Assembly: GCA_905220665.1 (NCBI GenBank)
Contig: CAJNAR010000145.1
Location: forward strand, 186,001 to 250,000
Length of the DNA stretch: 64,000 nt
Source of the DNA: Albugo candida
Taxonomy: Eukaryota; Oomycota; Peronosporomycetes; Albuginales; Albuginaceae
Direction: 5' to 3'
Positions 1-11,841 of this stretch are shown piece after piece (within the stretch, counting starts at the first letter, position 1; the number at the start of each line of letters is the position of its first letter). The notes under the pieces are model-generated. The model was not told the origin of the DNA. It saw nothing but the letters and a program-made list of their open reading frames with translations, and made no database searches. The position numbers and the translations under genes were made by a program.

Positions 1-74
1 AGCTAGAAAAATGAACTGTCGCTTCTTGGTGCAAATTTGATTTCTAATCCGAAGAAAAGCTTGGCCAAATCCAT

Positions 75-428
75 TTATCTTGCGCAATTTTCTCTTGAGA
101 CCGGAAATTGGTGGACGATGGTCGACTGGAGTCCGCTTTCGATACAAAACAGCTTGTTGAGTGAGCTTGACGGATCAAAGCAGGACATATTTCGTGGAAA
201 GGGATCGTGTGTAATGCACGGTTGCGTCCATAAGCTTTCCATTCGTTTTCGCACCGCTTCATTTCCATTCAAAGCGAATATTAAAATGAGATTCAAACTT
301 CCCAATACATCGGACCACAAGGTCAATACATTCGATAGATTGTAAGGCCTCGCCCATGTATTCCAGAAGCCGTGATCAATAGTATTATCTCGGCATCCGC
401 TGCGTCTAACTTGCTCTAACACTGACAA
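75..428 (-). CDS. Possible 3' exon of a multi-helix membrane protein (doubtful)
   Basis: A minus-strand frame of about 110 codons ends at a TAA here. It contains a hydrophobic stretch (LGSLNLILIFALNG) followed by basic residues (NEAVRKR) and a polar tail, which resembles the last helix and cytoplasmic tail of a seven-helix receptor. I could not build convincing upstream exons between 430 and 1000, where minus-strand frames are open but show no recognisable motif. It may be a real last exon, a relic, or chance. The family is not identified. Confidence 0.2.
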   Translation of the reverse strand: MSVLEQVRRSGCRDNTIDHGFWNTWARPYNLSNVLTLWSDVLGSLNLILIFALNGNEAVRKRMESLWTQPCITHDPFPRNMSCFDPSSSLNKLFCIESGLQSTIVHQFPVSRENCAR

Positions 429-429
429 G

Positions 430-2016
430 TACCTTTTGAAAGACTTACGGGTGGGACCACCAGTATAGATGCAAGAATCTCAGTGCGCAGCTTTTTGTAA
501 CTCAAATTCGATGAGCCAACCGAAAAAAGCCAAATTTGAAGTCGTATGAAACTGTAACATAAGTAATCGGCTCAGGCAAATGGCTTTTAGAAGTTTGACA
601 ATTCTGACAGAAAAGCAGATGAGCGATGAATTTGTGTCGCTGTTGCAATTTGTTATTGTTGGAGATGTCGATCGCAACCAACGCGAACTGAATCAAGATG
701 CTTTGCAAATTGTCTCTACCCGACTTCTTCATGCGCGACCAGTGAAACCGTCGGAACCAGTGCTGCTTTATCTCAAGCAAATCCAATTCCATTCGACATT
801 CTACGTTTTCTTTCTTTGCCATAACGCGAGAAGCGTTTCACCATTGCAGCCGTTAGTACGGCCTGGGTTAGCCTCGCTGGATTTTGCCCCCCAAAATTGT
901 GAGTGGAGCAGATATTTACTCGAGAAATATCGCCATAACTACGGATGAATTACTCAATAAAAACTTGAACCAGAGTATGCGTGCTCTTCGCTTACTTTGT
1001 AGCTGTCCTAGTATCCACCTCTTGGGTGAGTCTGATCTTGAAATTTTTTCACATCTTTGTAAACTCTTCATCACAGCACCGCAACGGGTTACCCTAAAAA
1101 GTAATTTGCGATACGCCGTCCTTCGCACTCCAAAGCCCTTCTTTGCTCTCGCTACTCCATACAATGCTTCCACTGAATGGATCACTTTTCTCTCAAATGT
1201 ACAACCACTGTACACGACACCGACTCGTCCTCTTCATTTACCACACATATCTTCATCCCAATGACTAAAAGTCCACCAGTCGGCGAAACCAACCAATATT
1301 GATGGGACAATTACTCATTTCTCACCTTTTCTATCTCCAAAGGGACTTCCGTCCCTTCAATGGAAAACGGTCCCTTTGGAACCGCTCTCACTAATACCAG
1401 TGACGACATCATTCGACAGTCCTATTTCGCATGCACTATTTCGTTATAAGTAAGACTGCAAGGTCCTGTGTAATATGTATCTGGCATCAACGAGATCGGA
1501 GGAAGTGATGTGCCCATCTGACGTTATGGAGTGATCTGGTGTATATGATGCTGAACGGAAGAGGGAGGGGATGTATGCTTTTCTTGAAACATTTCATATC
1601 AAACTGAGATGAGCGAATTCTGAAGGAATAGATCTCAGAAGCCAAAGGTGTTTCAGGCTGAGAAAAATGAGTGATACTTAAGAAATGATGGCCACAAATT
1701 CATAGAATCAGTCCAGTAGATTGATACCGCATTGGCTATTTTACAATACAATTGTGTGTGTTTTGATGACAGACAGCTTAAATTTCAAGTACGAACCGAT
1801 CATAGGGTAGACAGCCGGCAATTGTTTATAATTGCTTGTTCGAAAGAATGGTATGCGATATCAGGCCAGATTATTGTCATCCTTAGAGACAAACAGCTAA
1901 ATCGCGTCCCTTAGGCTTTAGGATATGCAAAGTATTTAATAAAAGACATCGCAGCTTTCAGAAGTAGTTTGGAAATCAGTTGTGTTTTCGCTTTTGCTAC
2001 TCAGTGCTAGATCAAC
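430..2016. other. Stretch without a recognised gene
   Basis: Open frames of 60-126 codons occur on both strands (for example 580-948 and 884-1264 on plus, 502-822 on minus), but none shows a family motif or a splice model that extends it. An inverted-looking patch near 1336-1380 (agggacttccgtccc and gtccctttgg) is the only local structure noticed. I see no RNA gene. Confidence 0.4.
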
Positions 2017-3114
2017 TCAATTTTGATTACTTAGCAGTTGAAGAACCAGTTGTTCGAAGTACAGGGTATTTGATGACCCCTCCGCGTTGTTGACCTCATT
2101 GATTTCAGTTATAGTTTCGAGTTTGAAGCTTTTTTCTATCTCCAGATCTTCGGTTTTAGGATTTTCATTGGTAGCCATAACTTTGAACATATTAGTCAAA
2201 CAACTCAAAGTACCATCGTTTGATGGTGAAACATTCTCCATAGCCCACAATGAGGATTCACTTGCTTTTATTAGCTTCGGATGGAACATCACTAAAGCGG
2301 CCACAATGTTCCCGGCGCGTAAATGATGTTTTAGTTGCTGTAATGAACTTGTAGATTCCTCTCGGTCATCAACATACATAGCTGACATGTCGGCCACAAA
2401 CTTCATCGGGTGATCTTTGTTAAAATTATGTAAAGTTTGGTAGAGTTCTTTAAAATTATCTGTTGTGATGTCAGAATAATATGCGCTTTTATGATTTAGG
2501 CTCACCATTTTAATCTTGCCTCGAAGCGATTCATGCGCAAGGATATCTTCTACCGCTTGAACGTCCAGATATAAGTTGCGAGACATTTCAACATCTTCGT
2601 CTTTTAGATCATGCCCAGCTGCCCAAACAATTTCCTTTATATTATTCGGCTTTCCTTTTTTTTTTGTAGCGCTAAATTTATTAATGGCATGTGCAAGGTC
2701 CGTGCCCGGTCCAATGACCAAAATTTTTATGTCGTTCGATCCGTTCAATAAATCTTCAATAGCTTTGCTGGCTTCCGTATCTTCGTACTTGTCTGTTTCG
2801 GTTCGAGGCATGAACAGGTGGTTTTTCGTTGCCTTGAATGTCATGCCTTTGTAAATTTTAACGCTTTGATGCCTCAAAACCTCTTTCAAAAAATCAAGCT
2901 TCACGTTATCTGGCATCGCAACAGCTATGTGAAGTTCGCCCCGACAACTTTTCTCGAACAATTCCGCCTTTGACATTAGCGCCATTGCAAACACACCATC
3001 TAGTCCCGCGTCTGTAACCACTAGGCATGTAGCCATCTGCTGACATTTGATGGAAGACATCAGACAGAGTGTCCATAGACACAGCAGCTGGAACCGGGGT
3101 TTGTAACGAGCCAT
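2017..3114 (-). CDS. Secreted nucleoside-hydrolase-like protein with a degraded active site
   Basis: The protein has 365 residues from the ATG at 3112-3114. That start is chosen because it is followed directly by a basic N-end and a hydrophobic segment (FQLLCLWTLCLM) typical of a signal peptide; an in-frame upstream codon at 3183 would bury it. The fold is that of inosine-uridine nucleoside hydrolases: the N-terminal loop reads VVTDAGLDGVFAMAL where active enzymes have a DTDxGxDD-type motif, then come IGPGTDLAHAI (family GPLTNIA), an EIVWAAGH strand and NLYLDVQAVEDIL (family NIxxDPEAA). Two of the four N-terminal calcium and ribose-binding aspartates are missing (replaced by V and G), and no clear C-terminal DPLA-like motif is seen. 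Ribohydrolase activity is therefore doubtful. The secretion signal suggests action outside the cell, perhaps on host purines or as a binding protein; this is inference. Confidence 0.7.
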   Translation of the reverse strand: MARYKPRFQLLCLWTLCLMSSIKCQQMATCLVVTDAGLDGVFAMALMSKAELFEKSCRGELHIAVAMPDNVKLDFLKEVLRHQSVKIYKGMTFKATKNHLFMPRTETDKYEDTEASKAIEDLLNGSNDIKILVIGPGTDLAHAINKFSATKKKGKPNNIKEIVWAAGHDLKDEDVEMSRNLYLDVQAVEDILAHESLRGKIKMVSLNHKSAYYSDITTDNFKELYQTLHNFNKDHPMKFVADMSAMYVDDREESTSSLQQLKHHLRAGNIVAALVMFHPKLIKASESSLWAMENVSPSNDGTLSCLTNMFKVMATNENPKTEDLEIEKSFKLETITEINEVNNAEGSSNTLYFEQLVLQLLSNQN

Positions 3115-5645
3115 CGGAGCTTGTAGAGTTCGTGGCTGAGCGTAGGTAGCGTTCTTGACTGCAAAAGTAAAAGTGATAGCCACGGTATGAATTCAATCTC
3201 AGACCAGCCCGCACCAGTGGATTATGCTCGCTTTGGCCACGTATTCAATTGCGATGAGAGCTGAGATATCGAATAGCACGACAGCTTCACACACAGTTCG
3301 AAGCGATGCGAAAGGTGCACTAGTGTGAACATAACGGGAACCCTGTAAATTTGTAATGTGTTTTGCAATCCGAATATACTCACAGTATTATTCATCACTT
3401 CTATATTTAATAATTTCGCATATTCCCTTGCGATTTAACGTGATGGCAGATCAAGTAAATGCATAATAAGTCGTTTGTTGGACAATCGCAATCAAAACTC
3501 ATATTGTCAGCAGAAAGGCGGATTAGCCGCCGTCGGGAATGCCTTTTGTAAATGCAGTTGCAACTTTTCTGTCCTTAGAGCATTGTTTACCTAACCTATC
3601 TTTTTCATAAGGTTATGTGTTCTCGAAGTACCCACTGTACTTCTACCGAGTAGTTGCAAAAGTGCGATAAAACGTGCGCATCGCTTATGCTGCGTCCAAT
3701 TTCTCAATCAGTCTTACCTTCGTAAAGTCAAACAAGTACCTTAATAATAATATTTTGTTGTTGTCATTCTTCCCACTGCCGCAATTTGTAAGATAGGATG
3801 TCTATTTGTTCCAGATAAATTCACTTCTTGGCAGCTTCGTTAGAGTTTCTGTGTCTATGTGTGGAAGCGTGGATGAATGATTACAGGCAATCTTCTTGCC
3901 TGTTGCAAGTGGCCTCTCACTTGGATTCATTCCAAGAAAACATCCTCGAATCTTGTGTTACGTTTGCACTTCTTGACGTATGTTTATACGAAAAACCGGT
4001 GCGCAACTTTGAAGTATCCAACACTTGTGATACAAAGCGTCCATGAGTTTACTGTGTAGGCTAAGAACGAGTCATTGAACTGGAAATCGGAATCACAGAA
4101 ATAGAAATTTAGCGTTGATTACGTAACTAGGATTTGTAGATACGAATGTTCGGAAGCAATTGGAAATATTTTCTCCAGTAATTGCAATTGAAACTTCGAG
4201 TTCCAAGAACTACAACACGTGCTCGACACCTAGTAGAATTCGATCAGTATGACGACAATACTTTACGACGATCGCGTATCCAAACTTTCTCACTGCGTGG
4301 CAATTTATTTGAGCGGAGAGCACGACTGAAATCGACAGAACGCACACACTTTGTATCGCGTGCGATTGTCCGATACTGATGAATAAAAACTCCTTGAATT
4401 TCGACGTCCTCAAGAAATCTCTGCAAGCATACAATGAATTAGAAGTGAGTGCTTGTTGCTGACAGAGGTTCTCAATGCCGCTGTACCTAGTCGTCCGGGC
4501 AATATCTTTATGTATAATCGATCAGTATGATTCTGATTGCACACGAAAAATGATATATTTGTTCCGTTCGCCATTATAAACGAAGTTTGAGCTGTGTCTG
4601 GGAACAAAGCTATCCCGTCGAACAACTTGATGGCAATTGCGCATGCGGCGATACGTGTACGCATATTCCACGCACTGATAGACTAACCACGACCATCGGA
4701 AAATACTGCTAGTGTCATTCATCTGCCAGTTATGACTATGTACTTCATTTTATGGAAACAAAGTTTTAACGAGAGTTTGAAGCGTTGAGTGACTGCGATT
4801 CGGATTTCGTTAATCTATTGCATCGATGAGTATAATTGCGTCCGAGAAAATGTGTTAAGACTTTTTGTGAGATGAAGACATTTCCTTAATCGCAGCAGCG
4901 TGATTGAAAGATGTGATGGATCAGTGTAGCTACAGAACGCAGGGTAGACTGAGTGAGAACATCGAAACGACTCGTATCGGGCGTCTGGCTTCTTCTCTGG
5001 CTTCCTTGTCTCCACCAGCTTATCATTGCTTACATTTCTCTACATTCTCTGTAGTCCGATCGTGCGTTTAGGCGTCAAGTAGGGTTCCGGTTCCAGAGAC
5101 TTACTCGTCTACAGACATTTGTTGGAAGTAAACAACAGCTCCTTATGCATTCCGTTTCCATTCAATTGTCAACAAATACATAACTCCATTCTCACACCGC
5201 TTCAATCTGTCACCACATTCTAACGTCGTATCGCTTAATCTGTCCGGTTGCCTTCCTTTCATAGCGATCGAAACCCACGTTCCGCCAACTTTTAGTTCCT
5301 CCGATTTTGTACCGCATAAGAGATTGATTGGATTCACACAAAGCGCTCGTTCTTGCAAAATGAGTCCCAATTCATTTCGGATGTCGCGCTTCTGCTTCTA
5401 TCCGGTACTGTTTTGGACCGATATTCGAATGCAACACGATGCCATGAAAGCGAAGACGTGTGTTGACAACGTGCTGTTTGTCCGCATGATGATTCGAGTC
5501 ATTACACTAAGGTGATTTTCATGTAACTCGGAGAAAAGAGCCTTTATCCTATACATTAAACCGCCTTCTAATTGCACTGTTTCAGCTTTTTGACACCGCT
5601 ATTTATCAGAAAAACAGCGAAGAACCATACCTTCTCTGTCACAAT
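3115..5645. other. 2.5 kb without a recognised gene
   Basis: Only short frames are open. The most protein-like is on minus from about 5505 to 5143: a reading frame beginning MTRIIMRTNSTLS and ending LTIEWKRNA that is broken once by an in-frame TAG near 5400. I do not recognise its family, and no adequate intron removes the stop. The rest shows no motifs, no repeats above background and no RNA gene by eye. Confidence 0.4.
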
Positions 5646-6395
5646 ATGCTCTTGTCGTGGATAAATTTTGCGCTCTTTGGCGTCCAGGTATTCGTAAATA
5701 GCCAGCATGCACGTCAGATTGGACCTGCATCCCGTCGTCATAACACTCCTCTCACACCAGCACCTTATGCATTTCGAATTTGGGGTCTGATCTATTCTTT
5801 GCTGGTTTCTACTTTGATATTGGATTGCATGCACCCAAAGTACTCGTTTTTCGATCTGTCGAATGATCCAAATTCACTTCGCGTTGCATTTTCGCTATCT
5901 TGTGTAGCAAACATTAGCTGGATTTTGCTTTTTCCCAGAAATTTCGTTCATACTTCGTCTATCATCATAATGATATTGTGGCTATCGTTACTTCCGCTTT
6001 ACATATCAATTACTGATAGCTGGCAGCAAAACCAATTTTCATGGATCCGATTTCTTGGCAGTGAGCTCTCCATCATGATTTATTGTGCGTGGGCCTGCAT
6101 TGCTGCATCCATCAGTGTGAGTATCTCGGTACAAGTCATACAGAAAAATTCTCTCCCGGTGGAAGTATACATTGGGATCATTTCATTCCTCATCGGGCTT
6201 TGCGGTTATGCCACTATTGTTAGACGCGAGATGATTTCAAGCTTGGTGGCTGTATGGGCGTTGGTGGCGATTGTCGCGAGGAAAACTGAAACCGATAAAA
6301 AAACAGCAGGAAATGTCTTTGGGATCCGCTGTTGTGCCATCCAAGCAATAATGACTATTCTGGGGATGGCTGTAATTGCTCAGCGCGCGTATTGA
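5646..6395 (+). CDS. TspO/tryptophan-rich sensory protein-like membrane protein
   Basis: This is a single-exon frame of 249 residues with about seven hydrophobic segments. The early motif TPAPYAFRIWGLIYSLL matches the TPxxYAFSIWGLIY signature of the long tryptophan-rich sensory protein-like branch related to TspO/MBR. ANISWILLF and IYCAWACIAA, with tryptophans in helices, also fit. Relatives bind tetrapyrroles, sterols or similar ligands in mitochondrial or bacterial membranes, but the function of this long branch is poorly defined. The ATG at 5646 precedes a hydrophobic first helix. It ends about 130 bases before the end of the convergent SF3A3 gene. I am fairly sure of the family resemblance and not of the ligand. 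Confidence 0.6.
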   Translation: MLLSWINFALFGVQVFVNSQHARQIGPASRRHNTPLTPAPYAFRIWGLIYSLLVSTLILDCMHPKYSFFDLSNDPNSLRVAFSLSCVANISWILLFPRNFVHTSSIIIMILWLSLLPLYISITDSWQQNQFSWIRFLGSELSIMIYCAWACIAASISVSISVQVIQKNSLPVEVYIGIISFLIGLCGYATIVRREMISSLVAVWALVAIVARKTETDKKTAGNVFGIRCCAIQAIMTILGMAVIAQRAY

Positions 6396-6523
6396 AACAA
6401 GGAATAGGAGTCATTCAAACTGATTGAAAAAAGGAATTTTGGAAATGTGCGTCATTTTATTCTCTTTGTCAAATAGCGAAAACCGCGTTATCCAGCAAGT
6501 GCGACCTGGCAGCAAGACGATTT

Positions 6524-8362
6524 TCATAAGAGTCCTTGTCGAGCCAGATCCTCAAATGTTTTGCGATTGAGAACATTCCCTTCCGAGTCTTCGAATTCTT
6601 CTTCCACACAAGGATTCCAGGTCTCTGCATCAATCTGATCCTTCAGCTTCTCGTACACTAACATAATGAGTTAGGGGACAGGAAATCACCAATGCGATAA
6701 GAATAGCTCTTACGCTGTATGGCATCTTGCATTCGAGTTATATCATGAAAATGCTTGGTGTTGGGGATCTTCAGACATCTCATACCAAACGCATGGCGCC
6801 ACTCTTGGAAATGTCGATCAAATGCGCGACGTCCCCAATAACTATGATTTCCACATATTTCGCACTTGTATTCGACGCCAAGTCCGTGTAGTTTGTACAG
6901 CCAATAAGGAATGGGTTTGCCGTCCCATCCAAGAGGCAAATTCAGTGGATTGTAAAATGGTGTTTCCTCTTCGTCATCATCATCGTGTTCACCTTCATTC
7001 TCAGCATCAATATCCGACAACGCACCCTCTTGCTCTTCTTCAATTTCTGCTTGTAGCTCTTCGGCTGTTCGAGTTTGTTTCATTTCAAGATATGCAATGG
7101 TGGCATGGATCACTTCAGTTAACAGCTCGTGCATTCTTCGTATCAGAACTTCATCAAATGCAATCTCTTTCCACGATTTCTCAGGCATTTGTGAATCTTC
7201 TGGCAATGCTGTACTACTTCCATTCATACTACCTTCCTCCTTCATCATTGTTGCTTTCTTGTGTTTTTTGCCATTCAGGTGACTTTTATAGACGCCATCG
7301 GACGCAAAGTGTTTGTCGCAAAAAGAGCAATACAGCTGATCTTCTTTATTCTTCGATGATTTGTGGCTTTTTTTGGTATCCTCTTGAATCTTCTGCCAAC
7401 CCGGAACTTGGTCAAGAGCCCACTGCTTCTCAAAAGCAGCACGCGTCTCGTCAATGACATCATCTAGATCAACTAGTGGTTGCGTTCGACGATAGAAGCC
7501 CAGCAAGTATTCTTTCAGATCATTTATATGTTGATGATACTCCGTTGAAGACCGCTTATCTTTCAATTCTATCATTGAAAAATCGTGAAAGCATGAGAGA
7601 TAGGTTAGATAGTCCACATGTTTTCGAATATGCCGGTCGTTATTTGCTCTTTTTCGCCTGCTTTCGGATTTCTTTGACACAAACGCAGCTTTCAGAGCTT
7701 TGATCTTTCTGCAAGCATACCAATCGCGTCAATGTCTTTTGTGTAGCGAAATGCACTGTACCGTTTGAAAACAGGGATGTTCATAAATTCAGTATAAAAC
7801 TGATGCAAATCCACATAACGCCCAAACCTTTCTTCTCCCGAAAACTGAATACAGAACCACCGATCAAACCTTTTCTATCCCTTAACGTATGCAGTCAACG
7901 TACATTTAGTTGAGGATGGAGGACTTCATTGACATCAGGTTCATGTGGAATAGGAGGCGTGTGGGGATACTTCCGGTGAAACGTGCGGATATGTTTGATT
8001 TGCTCATAAAATGAAGTGAATGTCGAACGGCCGCGCATGACGTTGGATTCCTCTGCAAATGTCCTACAAATATTCATTCAGCCTGAATATCGATTATGTC
8101 GAGAATGTTGGTACCCATCTTTGTCGTCGTATAGAGTTTTAGCGTGTGTATTAAGCGACACAACACGGTCTAAAAGCGTGCTGACTTTGAGCCCATGCAG
8201 CACACGCTCGCGATGCTGAAAAAGAATCAAACATCTGCACGCTTTATTATGGGAGGAGCTTACATTCCGCGATTTTTCTTGGAGAATTGATACGACAAGT
8301 CGCTCGTAGGATTCGGCATCTTCTAAAGTGGACCGCAATTGCTCCAACGATGTCGCCGACAT
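6524..8362 (-). CDS. SF3A3: Splicing factor 3A subunit 3 (SF3A60/Prp9 homologue)
   Basis: This is the core U2 snRNP subunit that helps the SF3a complex engage the branch site. The gene has six exons giving about 523 residues (the human protein has 501): 8264-8362, 8115-8215, 7904-8063, 7762-7844, 6714-7708 and 6524-6657, with phases that agree at every junction and introns of about 47-59 bases. Family landmarks in order are LYDDKDG and FHRKYP near the N-end, GRYVDLHQFY, HVDYLTYLS, a C2H2 finger (CSFCDKHF...HLNGKKH), an acidic stretch, NLPLGWDGKPIPYWLYKLHG, the second finger (CEICGNHSYWGRRAF...HAFGMRCL) and the C-end RQGLL. The long plus-strand frame over 6822-7457 is antisense to it and is not a gene. 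Confidence 0.95.
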
Positions 8363-8582
8363 CCGAATACCGCGATACTCAAAGATAAACCGGTATCACG
8401 CTGACAATGATTGTCAGTATTTAGCGTAAGGGAAACATTACAAAACCCACAAATGTTCCATATTCACTTATTAAAAGAGCTATACACGAGATTTGCAATC
8501 TCTTCTTGGTTCTCATAGGGTCCCATCGATCCGCTAACGCGCATTTCCATAATCGGTCTAAAAATACAGTAAGCAAACAAAG

Positions 8583-10812
8583 TCAAACAAAATTTGAATG
8601 GTACTTGACCCGAGGTCCGGCGACATCAGATACGAGACTTACCCGATCTCCATTGACCATCGCTGGTTGATCCGTTGATACTTTGGCGTCATTTCTCTTC
8701 TTCATACTCTCTTCCATTCTTTTTGCAGTGATAAATGAGTAGTACACGGATCCAAATGTTGCGCCACCGATTAGAATGGTCAGGAAAAGCCCGACAAGAA
8801 ATGGTGGACCGAATGAGTTTTTTGTATCAATGGTAAGATTATCGCCACTCATACTTTGCACCGAGCTACATCGTGGTCCAGTCCATGAACCCGTCACACA
8901 TTTGCAGCGTTTTTTCTCACAGACTCCAGTTCGAACTTTGGAGATTTCTTGGGCCACAGAGCAGTCATCGTCCTTCTCACAGTAAGCTTTTCCGGAGACG
9001 GTTACCATTTTATTATCAGCATCTTCATATTCCTTTGGATGTCCTTCAATCCACTTTTTGGTTGGATGAGTTGGTGGGTCACATGTGATAGTCATAGACG
9101 AGTTCTTACTCGTATCCTGATACAATCGAACATAATCAATCTTCATTCGCATAGGAAAATCGTTGCAGACTCGTATGGCGACAGGATCAGTCCCATTTCC
9201 GCGACAAGGTTTCCCAGGATTGGGAGGTTTAGTGCCCCAAGTGCTCGAGAGTGCAACATTGAAAATAATGTATAGAGGTTCTTCGATCATGATTTTTCGA
9301 GGGTTAGTCTTGGCTGCATTTTGCGGTGGATCGGTGAGCGTTTTTGCAGGAATTTCATAAAATGGTTTTCCAGCCAACATCCACCGCACGTAACCTGCCT
9401 TCCCCATCACCCACTCGACTTGATATATATGATACTTTGTATAGGCACCAACATGAAGATGCCAATTTGCAGAAATAGCATCCATCTGATACTTGTATTT
9501 GAAATCGCCAGGATATTCATCTAGTCCTTGTTGAGGGCACCTTTCAAAACGATTGCCGGGATTACAACAAAACGTTCCTGCGTATGGGTTCTGAGTCGCA
9601 AAGCAAGTACCTTTGTCATTGATTCCCCAATTTTCATTGGATCCATCGTCTTTTTTTCCAAGATCTCCATACACATCGAGCGATGCAGGGCAAATACTTG
9701 GATCACATTTATCTGCTTCTATCCCTCCTTGCAATTTACCTTTTATTGTCGAAAGGCTCTGTTTCAGTTTGGGATCCGGTGCGCAGTAATCGTTGGAGCC
9801 ATACCGTAAACCTTGGTACCATGAGGGATGACCGCGGACTTTGTACATGGAGGCTGGAACGCCGACGTTGTTGACACCACGAGGGCACTGCTGATCGTAC
9901 ACGCAGCCGTTGTCCTCATCAAATCGTCGAAAATCCACCGGCATACCAGGAGCAATTTGTATCGAAGATGAGACATCGGTTCCAGCACCTTCAAAAAGAT
10001 CGATCTCAGGCGCTCCACGGCCTTGATTTGGGTTCAGCCCATACCCTGGTTTGCTATTACACGCGCTTATTCGTTGGTATGAACCATTAAGTACCTTTTC
10101 ATTGCACTCATCATAGGAGTAAGGCCACATTCGGTTCGTCGAGGCACTGAAAATAGCACGACCAAGATTTCCTAATAACCAAGCACCACACCAAAGTGGG
10201 TAGAATCTTTTATTTTTGACTCGACTACTGTCGCCACCGGCCAGATCGGGGTTACCTGAGTTCTTGGAAACAGCACCAGGAAGTATAGCACGCAGCTCAA
10301 GCATGCCACCCTGATAGCAGAATTTATTCCAAGACTGTACCATACCTGACTGATAGTGCTACACGGAATGGTTATGAGAAGAATGTTTGCACAGACCTTA
10401 CTGTGGGTATTGGACTTACAAATGCTTTCGTCTGAAATCCGGGAGGTTTCTGAAACGTGTTCCATGTTGTTAGTTTGATGTTGGCCTCATCAGTGATTAT
10501 CACAAAATAGCAAGTTCCGTCCTTGTCACATTCTGTTGTTGTCATATTATGAGCATAGACTTGTAGTGCGGCATTCACACCATCCGGCTTTTGAATTGAG
10601 GTCCAAATATGATCATTACCGGGTTTGAATGATCTGCCAGGCGTGTTGAATTCGTCGCTCATTGTGAGCTCCCACTTTTGACCTCGGGAAGTTGTAAAGA
10701 ATTGCTTGTTTTTCGGAGTATCAGGATCAACCCATGGTTTTATACCTGACCGTGTTGCATAGTCTTGCGCTAGGACTGATGTCATCGCAATCATGGTGAG
10801 GCACGCCCGCAT
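8583..10812 (-). CDS. KRE6/SKN1-type beta-glucan synthesis protein (GH16 fold, membrane anchored)
   Basis: There are two exons, 10420-10812 and 8583-10358, separated by a 61-base GT..AG intron; the protein has about 722 residues. It starts with a short signal peptide (MRACLTMIAMTSVLAQ). The GH16 core follows, with the catalytic E-x-D-x-x-E motif visible as APEIDLFEGA. Then come a cysteine-rich EGF-like module (CEKDDDCS...CKCVTGSWTGPRC), a C-terminal membrane helix (FLVGLFLTILIGGATFGSVYY) and a short basic cytoplasmic tail ending SNFV. Fungal KRE6/SKN1 proteins are needed for beta-1,6-glucan assembly along the secretory route; oomycete walls also contain this polymer. Unlike the fungal type II proteins, this one carries its anchor at the C-end. 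An alternative last exon is possible: splicing from the AAG|TAC region to an acceptor near 8538 would replace the tail and end at 8464. Confidence 0.9.
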
Positions 10813-11841
10813 GATCTGCTGTTTGCCTTTGACTGTGCAGAGAGATTTTTGCTGTGGAGGAGGGCCTCAATTGTGCCAATTGTCGATTTTCAATTTGTCC
10901 AATCACATAGAAGGAAAGGCGAGAGGCTTTGGTCAAAAATATGCGTTTTACTGATCGCTCTTACACAGAAAAAAACAGTCATTCAATAGTGCACTAATGC
11001 ACACTGCAGAAATTCGATGCAGCCTTCAAGTTTGTGAATATCAAGTCTTGGGAGAGTCAGTCAAAAGGGACGAGATAGTACGTATGATGTCAAGTTCTTG
11101 TAGGTATTGTATGCAGAGAAGAAGGATCTCTCACCCATACGCTATGGACGTTTATGTGGTGAAAAGAATAGGTTGCCTGCAGCATAATGCTACAGTATTT
11201 TGAGAATCGGGGTCAGGAAATGATCTCGTAACATTACACAATTTCTGGGCTTACTTGGAATTTCTCCAGTCTAAATGCACAAAGTACCACAGCCGTTGTT
11301 AATTCTCTTCATCATCTCAATTTTCGGCTATTACTACTTTCAACTGTAAATCTCGTGTGCTTGGCTTACTGATCGTGAGATTATGAAACATCAGGCTCTT
11401 GCAAATTGACTTCCTTATAGCACCGAAATATCTTATCCTTGCGCACACATAGATCTGCGTTGTGAGATATACCTTCAGATCTCGTGCCGCTTCCGATGCA
11501 AAGCTACGAAGGAGGTGCGTACACTTCCTACACGGCGTTTTCATTCATGCTACCTGAAATACCCTGACAAGCTCACTAGCTTTAGCGTAGAATCTTCTCA
11601 AAAATGGCCACACGAGATCAGACGATTTGTTCTGCAATCACCATATGATGTTCTTAGGCAGCATGCGACAGTTTGAGCTGCCAGTAGTTTTTTTCGTATT
11701 TGGTCTATGTAATAGGGCACGAGGCGTATGCCGCCAGTAGAGCATTCGCCTCCGAGCCAGATTAACGACAACTCGACTCACGAATAAACTCTTCATAGAT
11801 CAACGCACGTATATTTTCTCGGTCACGATAGCAAACTCCAA
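10813..11841. other. Intergenic stretch of about 1 kb, nothing recognised
   Basis: This lies between the start of the glucan gene and the end of the AP-2 sigma gene, both on minus. It should hold the promoter of the first and the 3' region of the second. Short frames (10997-11203 plus, 11317-11544 minus) have no motif. Confidence 0.4.

Noticed and set aside
6822..7457. Plus-strand frame of 211 codons
   Set aside because: It is antisense to the large SF3A3 exon and shows no motif.
11730..11775. tRNA-like bases (agtagagcattcgcctccgag)
   Set aside because: No acceptor stem or T-loop could be paired around it.
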